A stretch of 64,000 bases of DNA from JADJNY01 sp046349615 (GTDB taxonomy: Bacteria > Planctomycetota > UBA1135 > GCA-002686595): assembly GCA_046349615.1 (NCBI GenBank), contig JAXMBZ010000012.1:118152-182151 (forward strand), given 5' to 3'. The position numbers were made by a program, and so were the translations under genes. Position 1 is the stretch's first letter, and every line of letters begins with the position of its first letter. The notes under the pieces were generated by a model. That model was given only the letters and a program-made list of their open reading frames with translations, did no database searches and was not told the origin of the DNA. Of this stretch, positions 46,878 to 55,821 are shown piece by piece.

Positions 46878-48140
46878 TTGATCTACCTGCGCGCCCTGCT
46901 CGGCATCCTCTTCTTCATCGCGATGGCGTGGGTGCTTTCGAGCGATCGCAAGCGCTTCCAGTGGCGCGTCGTCGCGGGCGGGATCCTGCTCCAACTCGCG
47001 ATCGCGTGGTTCATCCTGCAGACCTCGAGCGGGCGGAGCTTCTTCGACGGCATCGGCTCGGTCGTGTCGAAGCTCGTCTCGCTCACCGAGCCCGGCGCGA
47101 AGATGGTGTTCGGCTCGCTCGGCGACTCCGGCGGCGCCGCGGGGTTCATCTTCGCGTTCGCGGGCACCGGGCTCGTCGTCATCATCTTCTTCTCGGCGCT
47201 GATGTCGGTCTTCTACCACCTCGGCATCATGCAGGTGGCCGTGTGGGCGCTCGCGAAGGTGATGAGCGCCACGATGGGCCTGAGCGGCGGCGAGTCGATG
47301 GCCGCGGCGGCGAACATCTTCATGGGCCAGACCGAGGCGCCGCTCGTCATCAAGCCGTACGTGCCGAAGATGACGATGAGCGAGCTCAACGCGCTCATGA
47401 CCGGCGGGTTCGCGACGATCGCGGGCTCCGTGATGGCCGTCTACATGAAGGTGCTCGGGCCCGACTACGCCGCGCACCTCGTCACCGCGTCCGTGATGTC
47501 CGCGCCCGCGTCGTTCGTGATCGCGAAGTTGATCCGGCCCGAGACGCAGGTGTCGGAGACGGCCGGCAAGGTCGAGCTCAAGATCGAGCGCAACGCCGGC
47601 AACGTGATCGAAGCCGCCGCGAACGGGACGAGCGACGGCCTGCGGCTCTGGCTCAACGTGATCGCGATGTTGATCGCGTTCGTCGCGCTCGTCGGGTTCG
47701 TGAACTGGCCGCTCGGCTGGCTCGGCGACGTGCTCCACGTCGACGGCGGGCTGTCGCTCGCGCGCATCTTCGGTTGGGTGTTCGCGCCCGTCGCGTGGCT
47801 GATCGGCGTCAACGGCTGGCACGACTGCCAGCTCTTCGGCGGACTGCTCGGCACGATGGTCTCGACGAACGAGTTCGTCGCGTACACGCAGCTCCAGACG
47901 CTCGAGCCCGCGACCGGCAACGCGATCGTCTTCGAGAGCGCGCGCTCGGCCCAGATGGCGGTGTACGCGCTCTGCGGCTTCGCGAACCTCGCCTCGATCG
48001 GCATCCAGATCGGCGGCATCTCGGCGCTCGCGCCCGAGCGCAAGGCGGACCTGTCGAAGCTCGCGCTCAAGGCGATGATCGGCGGCGCGTTCGCGTGCTG
48101 GATGACGGCGACGGTCGCGGGGCTCTTCCTCGGCGCGTGA
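46878..48140 (+). CDS. nupC: concentrative nucleoside transporter (NupC family)
   Basis: The 420-residue membrane protein has the NupC/CNT layout: N-terminal segments (LRALLGILFFIAMAWVLSSD), gate-domain motif GFIFAFAGTGLVVIIFFSAL, the substrate-binding stretch MGLSGGESMAAAANIFMGQT ending EAPLVIKPYV, and C-terminal WLIGVNGWHDCQLFGGLLGT, STNEFVAYTQLQ and ALCGFANLASIGIQIGGISA. It takes up nucleosides with H+ or Na+. It would feed PunA 115 bp downstream and DeoA upstream. The start is a TTG (LIYLRALLG); the first ATG lies within the first membrane segment and would truncate it. Confidence 0.93.
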   Translation: MIYLRALLGILFFIAMAWVLSSDRKRFQWRVVAGGILLQLAIAWFILQTSSGRSFFDGIGSVVSKLVSLTEPGAKMVFGSLGDSGGAAGFIFAFAGTGLVVIIFFSALMSVFYHLGIMQVAVWALAKVMSATMGLSGGESMAAAANIFMGQTEAPLVIKPYVPKMTMSELNALMTGGFATIAGSVMAVYMKVLGPDYAAHLVTASVMSAPASFVIAKLIRPETQVSETAGKVELKIERNAGNVIEAAANGTSDGLRLWLNVIAMLIAFVALVGFVNWPLGWLGDVLHVDGGLSLARIFGWVFAPVAWLIGVNGWHDCQLFGGLLGTMVSTNEFVAYTQLQTLEPATGNAIVFESARSAQMAVYALCGFANLASIGIQIGGISALAPERKADLSKLALKAMIGGAFACWMTATVAGLFLGA

Positions 48141-48255
48141 CCGGCGCGCGGCGGCGGGCTCGTGTTCGTACGCGCGCTCGGGAGGTCGCGCGGGCGCCAA
48201 CTCTCCGCTCCCGCCCCCTGGACGAGGCTCGCGCGACGCGCGAAGCTGTCCCCGC

Positions 48256-49086
48256 ATGACGAAGAACGAGAGCTCCGCAGCCGTCGATCCCGTCGAGCGT
48301 CTCGCGCGCTCGATGCGCGAGCACGGCGTCGAGGGCGTCGAGCTCGCGTTCGTGCTCGGCTCGGGCCTCGGCGTGTTCGCGGAGAAGCTCGAGAACGCGC
48401 GCGCGATCCCGTATGCCGAGCTCGACGGCATGCCGCGCTCCGCGGTGCCCGGCCACGCGGGCAAGCTCGTCGTCGGCGAGATCGCGGGCAAGCGCCTCGT
48501 CGTGCAGCAGGGCCGCGTGCACCTCTACGAAGGTTGGAGCGAGCGCGAGGTCACGCGCGCGGTGCGTGCGTTCGCGGCGATCGGCGTCAAAGGCGTCGTG
48601 CTCACGAACGCGGCCGGCGGCATCAACCCGAGTTGGAAGCCCGGCACGCTGATGCGCATCACCGATCACATCAATCTGCAGGGTGCCGCGCCGCTCCTCG
48701 TGCGCGAAGCGGGTTGCGGATCACCGTACGACGCGGACTTCGGCGCGGCCCTCGACAAGGGCGCGCGCGAAGCGCGCGTCGCGCTCGTGCAAGGCGTCTA
48801 CACCGGACTGCTCGGGCCCGTGTACGAGACGCCGGCGGAGATCCGCGTGCTCGGCTGGGCCGGCGCGGATGCGGTCGGCATGAGCACGGTCGCCGAGGCG
48901 ATGACGGCGCGCGCGTGCGGGATGAAGGTCGCCGCGATCAGCTGCATCACGAACCTCGCCGCGGGCATCACGGGCGAGAAGCTGTCGCACGAGGAAGTCG
49001 TCGCGACGGGCAAGGCCGTGGCGACGCGCTTCTGCAAGCTGCTCGAGAAGAGCGTGCCGCACCTCGCCGCGGTCGCAGCGAGCTGA
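48256..49086 (+). CDS. punA: purine nucleoside phosphorylase (trimeric type)
   Basis: The 276-residue enzyme has the trimeric PNP motifs: FVLGSGLGVFAEKL, VPGHAGKLVVGEIAGKRL, QQGRVHLYEG, LTNAAGGINPSWKPGTLM, ITDHINLQG, GPVYETPAEIRVL and AVGMSTVAEAMTARACGMKV followed by SCITNLAAGIT with the base-binding Asn. It cleaves purine (deoxy)nucleosides with phosphate in the cytoplasm and yields (deoxy)ribose-1-phosphate for DeoB. The length is normal. It lies 115 bp behind nupC and probably shares its transcript. Confidence 0.95.
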   Translation: MTKNESSAAVDPVERLARSMREHGVEGVELAFVLGSGLGVFAEKLENARAIPYAELDGMPRSAVPGHAGKLVVGEIAGKRLVVQQGRVHLYEGWSEREVTRAVRAFAAIGVKGVVLTNAAGGINPSWKPGTLMRITDHINLQGAAPLLVREAGCGSPYDADFGAALDKGAREARVALVQGVYTGLLGPVYETPAEIRVLGWAGADAVGMSTVAEAMTARACGMKVAAISCITNLAAGITGEKLSHEEVVATGKAVATRFCKLLEKSVPHLAAVAAS

Positions 49087-49141
49087 CGGCGAGCCGCACC
49101 GGCTGGATCCGCGCGAGCGTGCTCCGTCCTCCCTCGGACGT

Positions 49142-51301
49142 TCAGCGCGCGACGCGCTCGACCCACACGCGCGCCACGGAGTTCTCGAAGCCGAGCTCGA
49201 ACCGCTCGACGTCGAGCTCGGGCCACGGTTCCGCGCTCGAAACGACGCCGTGGTCGAGCCGATCGAGGAGGACGACGAGTCGACGGCCGGAACCGAGCTG
49301 CGCGCGCACACGACCCTCGAGGATCGGGTCCTGAGCGCGCAGGAAGTCGCGCTGCGCATCGTGGCGCTCGCGGTAATAGAGCGCGCCGCGGCCGGGTTGC
49401 AGGCTCGCCGCGTCGCTCGACTGCTCCCACGCGAGCGCGAAGTGTCCGGCGGAGAAGGCCTCGGTCTCGTAGAACGCGGAGCGCTCCGCGAGCACGGACA
49501 CGAACATCCCGCGCTGTTTCGCGAGCACGACGGCGTCCTCCGGCGCGTGTTCGCGGATCCACGCGAGGGCGGCGCGGAACTCCGCCTGCGCCGGGGTCGC
49601 GGGGGTCGGGGCGCGCACGTCGTCGCGGACGTTCCATGCGAGCTCGGCGGCGACCGCGGCGAGCATGGGCACGCAGCCGACGACGAGGACGAGGCGCAAT
49701 CCGCGCGCGCTCGAGAGCGCGGCCGTCGCGCCCGCGGCAGCGAGTAGCGCGAGCGCAAGGTCGGCGTCGTACGCGAAGAAGAGCTGGGATTCACCGGGCG
49801 CCACGAACGCGCAGGCGAGCGCGAGCCCAGTGAGCGCCGACATGGCGAGCCAACGCTCGGCGAGGACGAGCTCCCTTCGACGCGCCCACGCAGCGGCGAT
49901 CGCGGAGAGCCCAACGACACCGAGGTAGAGCGCGAGCCACGCCGCGAACGCGAGTCCGACGCCGATCCCGTGGAGGCCGCCGGAGCCCACGACGAGTCGA
50001 TCGGCGAGGCCCATGCCGCGCGCCGTGGCCGCGAACTGCGGGCGGAACATCGCCTGCGCGAAGCTGTGTTCGCCGAGCGCGATCCAGACGGTCATCGGCG
50101 CCGCGGCGAGGCCGACGACGACGAGCGCGACGAACGTGCGATCGGTGCTCCGGCCGCGCAGGACTTCCCACGCGGAAACGAGCGCGAGCGCCGCGATCGC
50201 CACGGGCAGGACGGAGCCCTTCGCGCCGGACGCGAGCAGGCTCGCGGCGGCGGCGAGGATCAGCTCGCGCCGATCGCCGCGCTCGAACCAGCGGTGGAGT
50301 CGCTCCGCGAGCGTCGCGAGCGCGACGAGCCCCAGGCACGTCGTGGGGCTGCGGAACACGCCGTAGTGGAGGAACGCGTGCGCGTCGAGCTCGCGCAGGA
50401 AGCCCAGCCCGAAACGGTCGAGCGTGTCCGGAGCCGCGACGACGACCGCATGGATCGGGTCGGAGTGCAGCACGACGAGCGCCGCCGCGACGACGCCCGC
50501 CCACGGCCGTCCCGTGATCGCGCGCGCGGCGTTGAACGTCTGCAGCAAGAGCAGGAGCGGCAGCGTCGCGGGCGCGAGTCGAAAGAGGAGTGACTCGATC
50601 GGCAGACCGAGGAGCACACGCAGCGCGGAGGACGGCACGTAGGAGAAGACGTGGTAGACGAGCGGCTCGCCCGCGACGCGCGGGTTCTCGGGCGGAAAGC
50701 CGCGCGACAGCGCGCTCGCGTTGCCCGCATGGAACCAGAGATCCTGGTCGAGCGCCCCGAGCCAGCTCTCGGTTCCGTAGAGCGGCGCGCGCAGCACGAC
50801 GACGAGCGCGAGCACGCCGAGCGCGGCCAGCACCATCGCTCCACCGCGCGCATCGACGCCGACGAGGACGGGGCGGGCGCGGGCGTCCTTCCGTCCCAGG
50901 ACGAGCGCGCCGATCGCCACCAGCGGCAGGGCAACGATCGCCGCGCCGACTCCGCAGGCCTGGAGGGCGAGGAACGCCGTCGCCACCGCCGTCCATCCGA
51001 GGACGACGGCGAGACCGAGCGTCGTCGCGAGGTCGTCGCGCTCGTCCCGCCCGACGCCCAGCCGGGTCGCGAGCGCCCAGCCGGGGAGCAGGACGAGGAG
51101 GGCGAACCCGGCGACGTAGAGGCCGAGCTCGCCGGCCGTCGCGCCGTGCGCGAGGGCACGCACGAGCGCCGCGACGAGGGCGATCGTGAACACCAGCGCG
51201 GGGAGCCGTCGACGCACCGACGAAACTGCCCGAGCGCCGCCGCGGGGGCTCTGGTCAAGTGCGAGCACGCGGCGTAGCGTAACGCGCTCCTCGCCAGGCA
51301 T
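49142..51301 (-). CDS. large polytopic membrane protein, possible glycosyltransferase
   Basis: The 719-residue protein has about fourteen to sixteen hydrophobic segments across the first 560 residues (LVFTIALVAALVRALAHGA; LGLYVAGFALLVLLPGWALA; AIVALPLVAIGALVLGRKDA; GVAFAAWLALYLGVVGLSAI-type; LRLVLVVGCVPMLAAVAAEL) and a soluble C-terminal 160 residues (FRAALAWIREHAPEDAVVLA; AFYETEAFSAGHFALAWE). The arrangement recalls membrane glycosyltransferases that use lipid-linked sugars, with WFHAGNASALSRGFPPENPR in a large loop, but I see no clear catalytic pair. Function is therefore open. It is read towards punA and is divergent from the M14 peptidase gene. Confidence 0.7.
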   Translation of the reverse strand: MPGEERVTLRRVLALDQSPRGGARAVSSVRRRLPALVFTIALVAALVRALAHGATAGELGLYVAGFALLVLLPGWALATRLGVGRDERDDLATTLGLAVVLGWTAVATAFLALQACGVGAAIVALPLVAIGALVLGRKDARARPVLVGVDARGGAMVLAALGVLALVVVLRAPLYGTESWLGALDQDLWFHAGNASALSRGFPPENPRVAGEPLVYHVFSYVPSSALRVLLGLPIESLLFRLAPATLPLLLLLQTFNAARAITGRPWAGVVAAALVVLHSDPIHAVVVAAPDTLDRFGLGFLRELDAHAFLHYGVFRSPTTCLGLVALATLAERLHRWFERGDRRELILAAAASLLASGAKGSVLPVAIAALALVSAWEVLRGRSTDRTFVALVVVGLAAAPMTVWIALGEHSFAQAMFRPQFAATARGMGLADRLVVGSGGLHGIGVGLAFAAWLALYLGVVGLSAIAAAWARRRELVLAERWLAMSALTGLALACAFVAPGESQLFFAYDADLALALLAAAGATAALSSARGLRLVLVVGCVPMLAAVAAELAWNVRDDVRAPTPATPAQAEFRAALAWIREHAPEDAVVLAKQRGMFVSVLAERSAFYETEAFSAGHFALAWEQSSDAASLQPGRGALYYRERHDAQRDFLRAQDPILEGRVRAQLGSGRRLVVLLDRLDHGVVSSAEPWPELDVERFELGFENSVARVWVERVAR

Positions 51302-51336
51302 TCAGGCGCATCCCTCTCGCGCACCGAACTTCGCCC

Positions 51337-52839
51337 ATGACGACGAAGACCCCGCTGACGAAGGCCGAAACGAGCGGCTACACCGAGACTTCCCTCCACG
51401 CCGACGTGATGCGCTTCGTGGCCGAGCTCCAGAAGCGCAAGGACAAGCGCCTCTTCGTCACGAGCTTCGGCAAGAGCCCCGAAGGGCGCGACCTCCCGCT
51501 GCTCGTCCTGTCGAAGGGCGGCGTCAAGGCGCCCGACATGGCGGTCAAGAGCGGCAAGCCCGTCGTGCTCGTGATCAACGGGATCCACGCGGGCGAGGTC
51601 GAGGGCAAGGAAGCGAGCTTGATGCTCGTGCGCGACCTGCTCGACGCGCGGCGCGACGAGCTGCTCGAGCACGTCACGCTGCTCGTCGTCCCGCTCTTCA
51701 ACCCCGACGGGAACGATCGGATCGATCCGAAGAACCGCGCGCTCGACCTGTCGAAGCTCGAGGGACAGATCGGGCCGGTGAAAGGCGTCGGCACGCGCAC
51801 GAACGCGAGCGGCGTCAACTTGAACCGCGACTACATGCGGCTCGAGTCGCTCGAGATGCGGCTCCTGCAGACCAAGGTGTGCCGCGCGTGGAAGCCGCAC
51901 CTGACGATCGACTGCCACGCGACGAACGGCTCGGTGCACCGCTTCGCGCTCACGTACGACGTGCCGCACACGATGGCGAGCGGGAGGATCGAGCCGATCG
52001 CGTACATGCGCGACACGCTGCTCCCCGACGTGTCGGCCGAGGTGAAGAAGGCGTGCGGCAAGGACACCTTCTACTACGGCAACTTCGTCGCGGACGAGGG
52101 CGGTACCGGACAAGGGTGGATGACGTACACGCACCATCCGCGCTTCGGGAGCAACTACCGCGGGCTCACGAACCGGCTCGATCTGCTGCTCGAGACGTAC
52201 TCGTACCAGTCGTTCGAGGAGCGCGTCGCGATCACCTACGAGTTCGTGAAGCAGACGCTGCAGCACGTCGTGCGCAACGCGCGCAAGGTGCTGTCGGTCG
52301 TCGAGGCGTCGCAGCTCCCTCCGAAGCAGGTCGCGGTGCGGTCGAAGCTCGAGGCGTGGGACGGCACGGTCGAGATCCTGACGCGCGAACCACGGACGCT
52401 CGAAGGCGCGCCGACGAGCGTGCGCATCCCGCACCTCGCGCGCTTCGTCGGCACGGTCGTCGTCGATCGTCCGTTCGCGTACCTGCTCACGGAGGAGACC
52501 GCGCAGCACCTCGAGCGCCACGGGCTCGCCATCGAGCGGCTGCGGCAGGACAAGACGCTCGACGTCGAGGTCGCGACCGTCGAGAAGGTCGTCGGCGAGA
52601 CGTCGCGCAAGATCCTCGAGGCGAACGCGGAGCTCGACCTCGGCGTGAGCTGGAAGAAGGCCGTGCGCCGCTTCCGCGCGGGGACGCCGTTCGTGAAGAC
52701 GGACCAACCGCTCGGCGCGGTCGCGACGTATCTCTGCGAACCGGAGAGCGACGACGGCTTCGTCGCGTGCGGCGTGCTCGAGGTGCCGCTCGTCGGGAGC
52801 GAGTGGCTCGTGGCAAGGTCGCGGGGCGTGGTGGGCTGA
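51337..52839 (+). CDS. M14-family zinc carboxypeptidase-like protein
   Basis: The 500-residue protein has the M14 zinc site: H84-A-G-E87 in NGIHAGEVEGKEASLM, VPLFNPDGNDRID, the substrate-carboxylate region NLNRDYMRLES and the third ligand His194 in TIDCHATNGS. A candidate catalytic Glu lies in LLETYSYQSFEER. The C-terminal 180 residues are an extra beta-rich domain. No signal peptide is visible at this start, so it may act in the cytoplasm, unlike most relatives, or the true start differs. It probably trims amino acids from a peptide or removes an acyl group; the substrate is unknown. Confidence 0.87.
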   Translation: MTTKTPLTKAETSGYTETSLHADVMRFVAELQKRKDKRLFVTSFGKSPEGRDLPLLVLSKGGVKAPDMAVKSGKPVVLVINGIHAGEVEGKEASLMLVRDLLDARRDELLEHVTLLVVPLFNPDGNDRIDPKNRALDLSKLEGQIGPVKGVGTRTNASGVNLNRDYMRLESLEMRLLQTKVCRAWKPHLTIDCHATNGSVHRFALTYDVPHTMASGRIEPIAYMRDTLLPDVSAEVKKACGKDTFYYGNFVADEGGTGQGWMTYTHHPRFGSNYRGLTNRLDLLLETYSYQSFEERVAITYEFVKQTLQHVVRNARKVLSVVEASQLPPKQVAVRSKLEAWDGTVEILTREPRTLEGAPTSVRIPHLARFVGTVVVDRPFAYLLTEETAQHLERHGLAIERLRQDKTLDVEVATVEKVVGETSRKILEANAELDLGVSWKKAVRRFRAGTPFVKTDQPLGAVATYLCEPESDDGFVACGVLEVPLVGSEWLVARSRGVVG

Positions 52840-52868
52840 GCGCTGGAGCGCGCGAGCTCGTCCGGATG

Positions 52869-52918
52869 AACGGGAGCGCCGTCCCGATCCTCTAGACAAA
52901 CGGGAGCACCCTCCCGTT
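52869..52918 (+). repeat. two tandem hairpin units, 30-bp period
   Basis: AACGGGAGCGCCGTCCCGAT at 52869-52888 is repeated as AACGGGAGCACCCTCCCGTT at 52899-52918. The second unit is a perfect 8-bp stem (AACGGGAG / CTCCCGTT, loop CACC); the first pairs over 5 bp. They lie about 30-80 bp past the M14 peptidase stop, so they may end its transcript before the flagellar operon. Confidence 0.5.
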
Positions 52919-53000
52919 CGTCCGCGTCGCGATCGCTCCTCGACACGCGGACGACGACGAACGTCCGACTCGAGACGGTAGGTCGCGCCTGCGCTCCTCC

Positions 53001-53036
53001 GGAACTTCCTTCCACGTCGGTCGAGAAGTTCCTTCC
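53001..53036. promoter_or_regulatory. inverted/direct repeat upstream of the flagellar operon, possible enhancer site
   Basis: GGAACTTC at 53001-53008 and GAAGTTCC at 53025-53032 are exact inverted copies, each followed by TTCC. The pair lies about 70-100 bp before the sigma-54 promoter match, the usual place for the activator of a sigma-54 promoter. A further inverted pair, CGGACG / CGTCCG, is at 52948-52967. Activator binding is inference. Confidence 0.45.
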
Positions 53037-53099
53037 GCGCGCGCTCGGCGCGCTCGCGAACGAACCTCGTTTCCAGCACGGGAACGCGCTTCCGCGTCG

Positions 53100-53114
53100 T
53101 GGCACCGCGCTTGC
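53100..53114 (+). promoter_or_regulatory. sigma-54 (-24/-12) promoter for the flagellar operon
   Basis: TGGCAC at 53100-53105 and TTGC at 53111-53114 are five bases apart, which fits the sigma-54 consensus TGGCACG-N4-TTGC exactly in spacing and in all but one core base. It lies directly before the first flagellar gene. Transcription would then begin only a few bases from the ATG, so the mRNA would be nearly leaderless. Sigma-54 control of rod and hook genes is common in polar-flagellated bacteria. Confidence 0.55.
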
Positions 53115-53127
53115 CTTCTCGCGAGGC

Positions 53128-53829
53128 ATGGACAAGGGCCTCTACATGGGCGTCGCGGCGATGACGGCGGCGGAGCGGCGCATGGACGCGCTCGCCGGCA
53201 ACATCGCGAACGCGTCGTCGATCGCGTTCAAGCGCCAGGGCACGGTGACGCGTGCCTTCGAGGTCGGCAACGGCGATCGCAAGCACGTCGAGATCGACTC
53301 GAAGCACTCGACCGACTGGACTCAGGGCCAGATCGAAGAGCGTGACGACCGGTGGTCGCTCGCGCTCGACGGCGACGGCTTCTTCACCGTCGAGACGCCC
53401 GCGGGCGAGGCGTACACGCGCAACGGCACGTTTCACGTCGACGACAAGGGCGAGCTCTACACCACCGAAGGGCATCCCGTCGCGTGGGTCGGTCAGCGCG
53501 GCCGCGTGCAACCGACCGGCGAGGAGATCACGGTCGATCCGACGGGTCGCGTGCGTCAAGGCACGAACGAAGTGGGCCAGCTCCGTCTCGCCGACTTCGT
53601 CGAGCGCGACCAGCTCACCGTCGATCGCGAAGGCTACTGGCACGCGCGTCCCGAGCTCACGCCGAAGGAACCGACCGCCGTCGTGCGTCAGGGCGCGTTC
53701 GAGCGCTCGAACGTCGAGGCGATCGACGAGCTCGTCGGCCTCATCAAGGTCCAGCGCAGCTTCGAGTCCGCCTCGAAGGTGATGCAGACGATCGACCAGT
53801 CCTACCGCCGCATGAACCAAGCGCGGTGA
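53128..53829 (+). CDS. flgF: flagellar basal-body rod protein FlgF
   Basis: The 233-residue protein is a rod/hook-family member: N-terminal MDKGLYMGVAAMTAAERRM and DALAGNIANASSIAFKRQG, central SLALDGDGFFTVETPAGEAY with TRNGTFHVDDKGELYTTEG, and the C-terminal helix AFERSNVEAIDELVGLIKVQ. It forms part of the periplasmic rod. It is shorter than the next gene product, FlgG, and lacks its extra loop, which favours FlgF over a second FlgG. It is first in the flagellar operon and directly follows the sigma-54 promoter match. The ATG agrees with the family N-terminus even though almost no leader would remain. Confidence 0.9.
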   Translation: MDKGLYMGVAAMTAAERRMDALAGNIANASSIAFKRQGTVTRAFEVGNGDRKHVEIDSKHSTDWTQGQIEERDDRWSLALDGDGFFTVETPAGEAYTRNGTFHVDDKGELYTTEGHPVAWVGQRGRVQPTGEEITVDPTGRVRQGTNEVGQLRLADFVERDQLTVDREGYWHARPELTPKEPTAVVRQGAFERSNVEAIDELVGLIKVQRSFESASKVMQTIDQSYRRMNQAR

Positions 53830-53957
53830 CGCGCGAGCGCGCTCCGCGAGACGAACCCCGCAACACGCACGCGACCCCACGACGATCCCCCGCGCGGAAG
53901 AGCGCGACCCGAACACCCGCGCCTCAGCGCGACCCCGAGAAAGACAGGAGCCCCCGA

Positions 53958-54746
53958 ATGATCCGCGCCATGATGACCGCCGCGTCCGGCATGAAGGCCC
54001 AGCAGACGCAGGTCGACACGATCGCGAACAACATCGCGAACGCGAACACCGTCGGCTTCAAGAAGAGCGAGCTCAGCTTCCGTGCGCTGCTCTACCAGAC
54101 GTACCGCGAGCCCGGCGCTCCGACGTCGCAAAGTCAGCGCAACCCGATCGGCCTGCAGGTCGGCACGGGCACGGAGATCGCGGGCTCCACGAAGACGTTC
54201 TCGCAGGGCGTGCTCGAGCCGACGACGGGCAAGCTCGACCTCGCGATCCAGGGCGAGGGCTTCTTCCGCGTGCGGCTCCCCTCGAACGAGTTCCGCTACA
54301 CGCGCGACGGCTCGTTCCATCCCGACGGGCAGGGCACGCTCGTGACGACCGAGGGCTACATCGTCGACGGCGCGCCGACGATCCCGCCCGACGCGATCCA
54401 GATCACGATCGGCGACGACGGCATCGTCACGACGCAGAACAGCGACGGAGCGACGCCGTCGCAGGTCGGCACGCTTCCGCTCTTCCGCTTCCCGAACGCC
54501 GCGGGCCTCAAGGCGTCCGGTGGGAACTTCTACAGCGAGACGCTCGCGAGCGGCGCGGCGACGCAGGGACAGCCTGGACTCGCGGGCACCGGCGTCATCA
54601 AGCAGGGCTACCGCGAGCGCTCGAACGTCGAGGTCGTCGACGAGCTCGTCGGGCTGATCCTCGCGCAGCGCAACTACGAGATGAACAGCCGCGCGATCCG
54701 CGCCGGCGACGAGATGCTCCAGCAGGTCAACCAGATGCTGCGCTGA
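53958..54746 (+). CDS. flgG: flagellar distal rod protein FlgG
   Basis: The 262-residue protein has the usual FlgG length and motifs: MIRAMMTAASGMKAQQTQVD, TIANNIANANTVGFKKSELS, FRALLYQTYREPGAPTSQ, the Gly-rich QVGTGTEIAGSTKTFSQGVL, LAIQGEGFFRVRLP and C-terminal YRERSNVEVVDELVGLILAQ. It builds the distal rod that passes the P and L rings. GAxAGGAG-type sequence (CAGGAG) lies 9 nt before the ATG. It follows flgF after 128 bp, a gap in which I see only GC-rich filler, and is followed by flgA after 20 bp. Confidence 0.96.
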   Translation: MIRAMMTAASGMKAQQTQVDTIANNIANANTVGFKKSELSFRALLYQTYREPGAPTSQSQRNPIGLQVGTGTEIAGSTKTFSQGVLEPTTGKLDLAIQGEGFFRVRLPSNEFRYTRDGSFHPDGQGTLVTTEGYIVDGAPTIPPDAIQITIGDDGIVTTQNSDGATPSQVGTLPLFRFPNAAGLKASGGNFYSETLASGAATQGQPGLAGTGVIKQGYRERSNVEVVDELVGLILAQRNYEMNSRAIRAGDEMLQQVNQMLR

Positions 54747-54766
54747 GCGCGCGAGGGAATCCGAAC

Positions 54767-55780
54767 ATGGCGAACACGATCCTCGTCCTCCTCGTCGCGC
54801 TCGCGACGCTCGTCACGGGCCGCGCGGCGAATGCCGCCGACACGGAGAGCGCGCTCGTCGCGACGGGCGCGGACCCCGCGAAGGTCTCGGCGGCGATCGT
54901 GCTGCCCGCGGAAGCGCACGTGAAGGGCACGGAGCTCGCGCTCGGCGCTCTCGCGACGATCGATTGCGCGGACGCGGAGCTGCGCGCGCGCCTCGAGCGC
55001 TACTCGCTCGGCTGGGCGCCGGCGCCGGGCTATTCGCGCCTGCTCCAGCGCGCGGTGCTCCAGCGCGACCTCACGGCCGCGTTCCCGGGCGCCGTGCTGA
55101 CGATCGCGGGCGCCGATGCGTGCCGTGTGCACCCGAAGACGCGCATCGTCCGCGGCGCGGAGCTCGAAGCCAAGGGCCGCGCCGAGCTCGACGCGCTCTT
55201 CGTCGGCCGTGACGCCGTCGTGCGCATCGCGAACGCGAGCGCGGACCTCGAAGTGCCGGACGCGCGCGAGACGATGGAGCTGCGCGCGCGCCTCGAGCGC
55301 CGTGAGCTGCGCGGCGGCACGTGGAGCGTGCCCGTGCAGGTGTGGATCGACGGCGCGCTCTACCAGACCGCGTGGACGACGTTCGCGACGGAGCTCTGGA
55401 CCGAGCTGCCCGTCCTCGTGCGCGACGTCGCGCGCGGCGAGCTGCTCTCGTCCGCGCACGTCGAGCCGCGGCGTGTGAAGGTCGAGGACGGCGCTTCGTT
55501 CGCCGCGCTCGGCGCCGACGCGCTCGCGGGCGCGGTCGCGCAGCGCGATCTCGCGCGTGGTTCCGTCGTGACCGACCGCGACGTGAAGCGCGCGCAGCTC
55601 GTCGCGCGCGGCGAGCCCGTCACACTCGAAGTACGCAAGGGCGCGGTCACCGCGCGCAGCACGGGCACGTGCAACCAGGACGGCGCACTCGGCGACGTCG
55701 TGAAGGTCCTGACGGCGGACAAGTCGCGCGAGATCGTCGCGCGCGTCGCCGGCCGCGGACTCGTCGTCGTCCAGCTCTGA
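54767..55780 (+). CDS. flgA: flagellar P-ring assembly chaperone FlgA
   Basis: The 337-residue product has a signal peptide (ILVLLVALATLVTGRAANA) and a C-terminal SAF-type domain: LVRDVARGELLSSAHVEPRR, LAGAVAQRDLARGSVVTDRD and GEPVTLEVRKGAVTARSTGT, ending DVVKVLTADKSREIVARVAG. It helps FlgI form the P ring in the periplasm. At 337 residues it is over 100 longer than the enterobacterial protein, the extra being in the N-terminal half. It lies between flgG and flgH, its common place. Confidence 0.92.
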   Translation: MANTILVLLVALATLVTGRAANAADTESALVATGADPAKVSAAIVLPAEAHVKGTELALGALATIDCADAELRARLERYSLGWAPAPGYSRLLQRAVLQRDLTAAFPGAVLTIAGADACRVHPKTRIVRGAELEAKGRAELDALFVGRDAVVRIANASADLEVPDARETMELRARLERRELRGGTWSVPVQVWIDGALYQTAWTTFATELWTELPVLVRDVARGELLSSAHVEPRRVKVEDGASFAALGADALAGAVAQRDLARGSVVTDRDVKRAQLVARGEPVTLEVRKGAVTARSTGTCNQDGALGDVVKVLTADKSREIVARVAGRGLVVVQL

Positions 55781-55821
55781 GCGCAGCACCCCGAACGAAC
55801 ACCGACACCCAAGAGACCACC

